A stretch of DNA of 64,000 nt from Clostridiales bacterium (GTDB taxonomy: Bacteria > Bacillota > Clostridia > Saccharofermentanales > Saccharofermentanaceae): positions 1 through 64,000 of the forward strand of contig JAFZQI010000003.1 in NCBI GenBank assembly GCA_017620475.1. Reading direction: 5' to 3'. This document shows, in pieces, positions 63,306-64,000 of the stretch. Each line of letters begins with the position of its first letter. Position 1 is the first letter of the stretch. The position numbers and the translations under genes are program-made. A model generated the notes under the pieces. It was not told the origin of the DNA. It was given only the letters and a program-made list of their open reading frames with translations, and searched no databases.

Positions 63306-64000
63306 TCATATATCCTGTCTAACATCAAAAAGTCCTAGACCCTTACTGTTTTTACTCCCCAACCCGGTTTGATAGAGGAAATCCAGATATTTCCTCTCTC
63401 CCCGCAGCAAGTAATCACCATACCATGCTATCAAGGTATCACTTCCATCTTTGATTTCGGTATATTCCGGTTCACAGCTGTCACCGTCAACCATATACTC
63501 AATTTCGATATCCGACAAAGGCGCTTCTCCAAAACAAGCCTCGTATTTTCTTCGAAAATTCGACTTGATAAGTGAATAGAACTCTTCGGAATCCGGTCCA
63601 AAGCACAGTTTTTTCTTTTTTCTTCGTTTTTTCCTTTTGTGATCCGAGGCCGAATTCGATTCATCTTCGGTCTTATACACGCAGATAGGAGAAATCATTG
63701 TAATGGCCACCTCTTTCTTTTCGATGGTCGGATTGCTCGATTTCACCTCCACATTTTTATATACATGATTCCCCAACCGGATCCCGTTTTGCAACAATTC
63801 ATTTTTGATCGCATAGCCAAAGAAAGGTTCTACTGAACGAATAACAAAAGAAGCCTCATCAGCAAAAATGCATTTCCCTCTCTTTGTTTCAAATGATCCG
63901 GAAACATCGCTAAACGAAAAGAGCTTATACTTTCTCTTCCCATATCTGAATCCTGAATTGTGGATAAATCCGGAAAAGTCGACATTCTGTTTTTCCAGCA
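63306..64000 (-). CDS. cas6: CRISPR repeat endoribonuclease Cas6, 5' end outside window
   Basis: The frame is open from the right edge to the stop at 63306, so the N-terminus is missing. The first readable segment, FSGFIHNSGFRYGKRKYKLF, and then FSFSDVSGSFE match the Cas6 N-terminal RAMP fold. The glycine-rich C-terminal loop is GLGSKNSKGLGLFDV. Cas6 cuts within the repeat to leave the 8-base handle, here AUUGACAC. A TTG at 63797 is only an internal codon. A Lys/Arg-rich loop (DHKRKKRRKKKK) in the middle may help RNA binding. It is the most upstream operon gene visible. Confidence 0.92.
   Translation of the reverse strand, partial: LEKQNVDFSGFIHNSGFRYGKRKYKLFSFSDVSGSFETKRGKCIFADEASFVIRSVEPFFGYAIKNELLQNGIRLGNHVYKNVEVKSSNPTIEKKEVAITMISPICVYKTEDESNSASDHKRKKRRKKKKLCFGPDSEEFYSLIKSNFRRKYEACFGEAPLSDIEIEYMVDGDSCEPEYTEIKDGSDTLIAWYGDYLLRGERKYLDFLYQTGLGSKNSKGLGLFDVRQDI

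Noticed and set aside
42143..64000. Prophage or integrative element carrying the CRISPR island
   Set aside because: No integrase, relaxase, structural phage gene or attachment duplication was found; only a toxin-antitoxin pair borders it.

Overview
The window looks like a chromosomal segment of an anaerobic clostridial Firmicute, probably a gut or rumen Clostridia lineage. This rests on gene content: spoVG, the rpsF-ssb-rpsR and rplI-dnaB-tilS-hpt-ftsH clusters, murC, lipoproteins with lipoboxes, strong AGGAGG-type ribosome sites and mid-range GC. The genus cannot be fixed from the sequence alone. No rRNA or tRNA gene, integrase, transposase or phage gene was recognised.

Layout. 1-22.4 kb: a cluster of giant secreted repeat proteins on the minus strand. 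The first is cut by the left edge. Each has a signal peptide, an acidic linker, 3 to about 17 copies of a module of about 115 residues, and (in the three complete ones) three pairs of fibronectin-III-like domains. A small membrane-anchored FN3 protein and one unrecognised gene lie between them on the plus strand. 22.4-31 kb: a LacI regulator, a membrane protein, murC, spoVG and two tandem paralogous lipoproteins. 31-42 kb: housekeeping genes, then small hypothetical proteins, a flavodoxin-fold oxidoreductase and a Phd/VapC-type toxin-antitoxin pair. 42.9-64 kb: a large CRISPR-Cas island.

The CRISPR island holds three arrays of 29-bp repeats transcribed on the minus strand (42.97-43.82, 46.50-47.43 and a decayed one at 49.36-49.77 kb), a reverse transcriptase-Cas1 fusion and cas2 between arrays 1 and 2, and a type III-D-like interference operon on the minus strand. 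In transcription order the operon is cas6 (cut by the right edge), a Csm6-like CARF-HEPN ribonuclease, an HD-less Cas10 with an AGDD palm motif, a Cas7-Csx10 fusion, a double-Cas7 protein, a Csx19-like small protein and a large TIGR03986-type RAMP protein. The expected flow is as follows: RT-Cas1/Cas2 add spacers, possibly from RNA; Cas6 cuts pre-crRNA; the RAMP/Cas10 complex binds target RNA and makes cyclic oligoadenylate; Csm6 is switched on.

Downstream of the interference operon, behind a terminator but on the same strand, lies a tightly coupled five-gene unit at 50.2-53.8 kb: two predicted cytosolic proteins, a four-helix membrane protein with a coiled coil, an OmpA-type lipoprotein and a zinc-ribbon microprotein. 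I do not recognise it as a named system. It is the best candidate here for an undescribed, possibly CRISPR-linked envelope module. Further zinc-ribbon and unknown small proteins lie between arrays 2 and 3. All spacers in arrays 1 and 2 can be read in a protein-like frame on the plus strand, so the crRNAs would be antisense to the apparent source transcripts.
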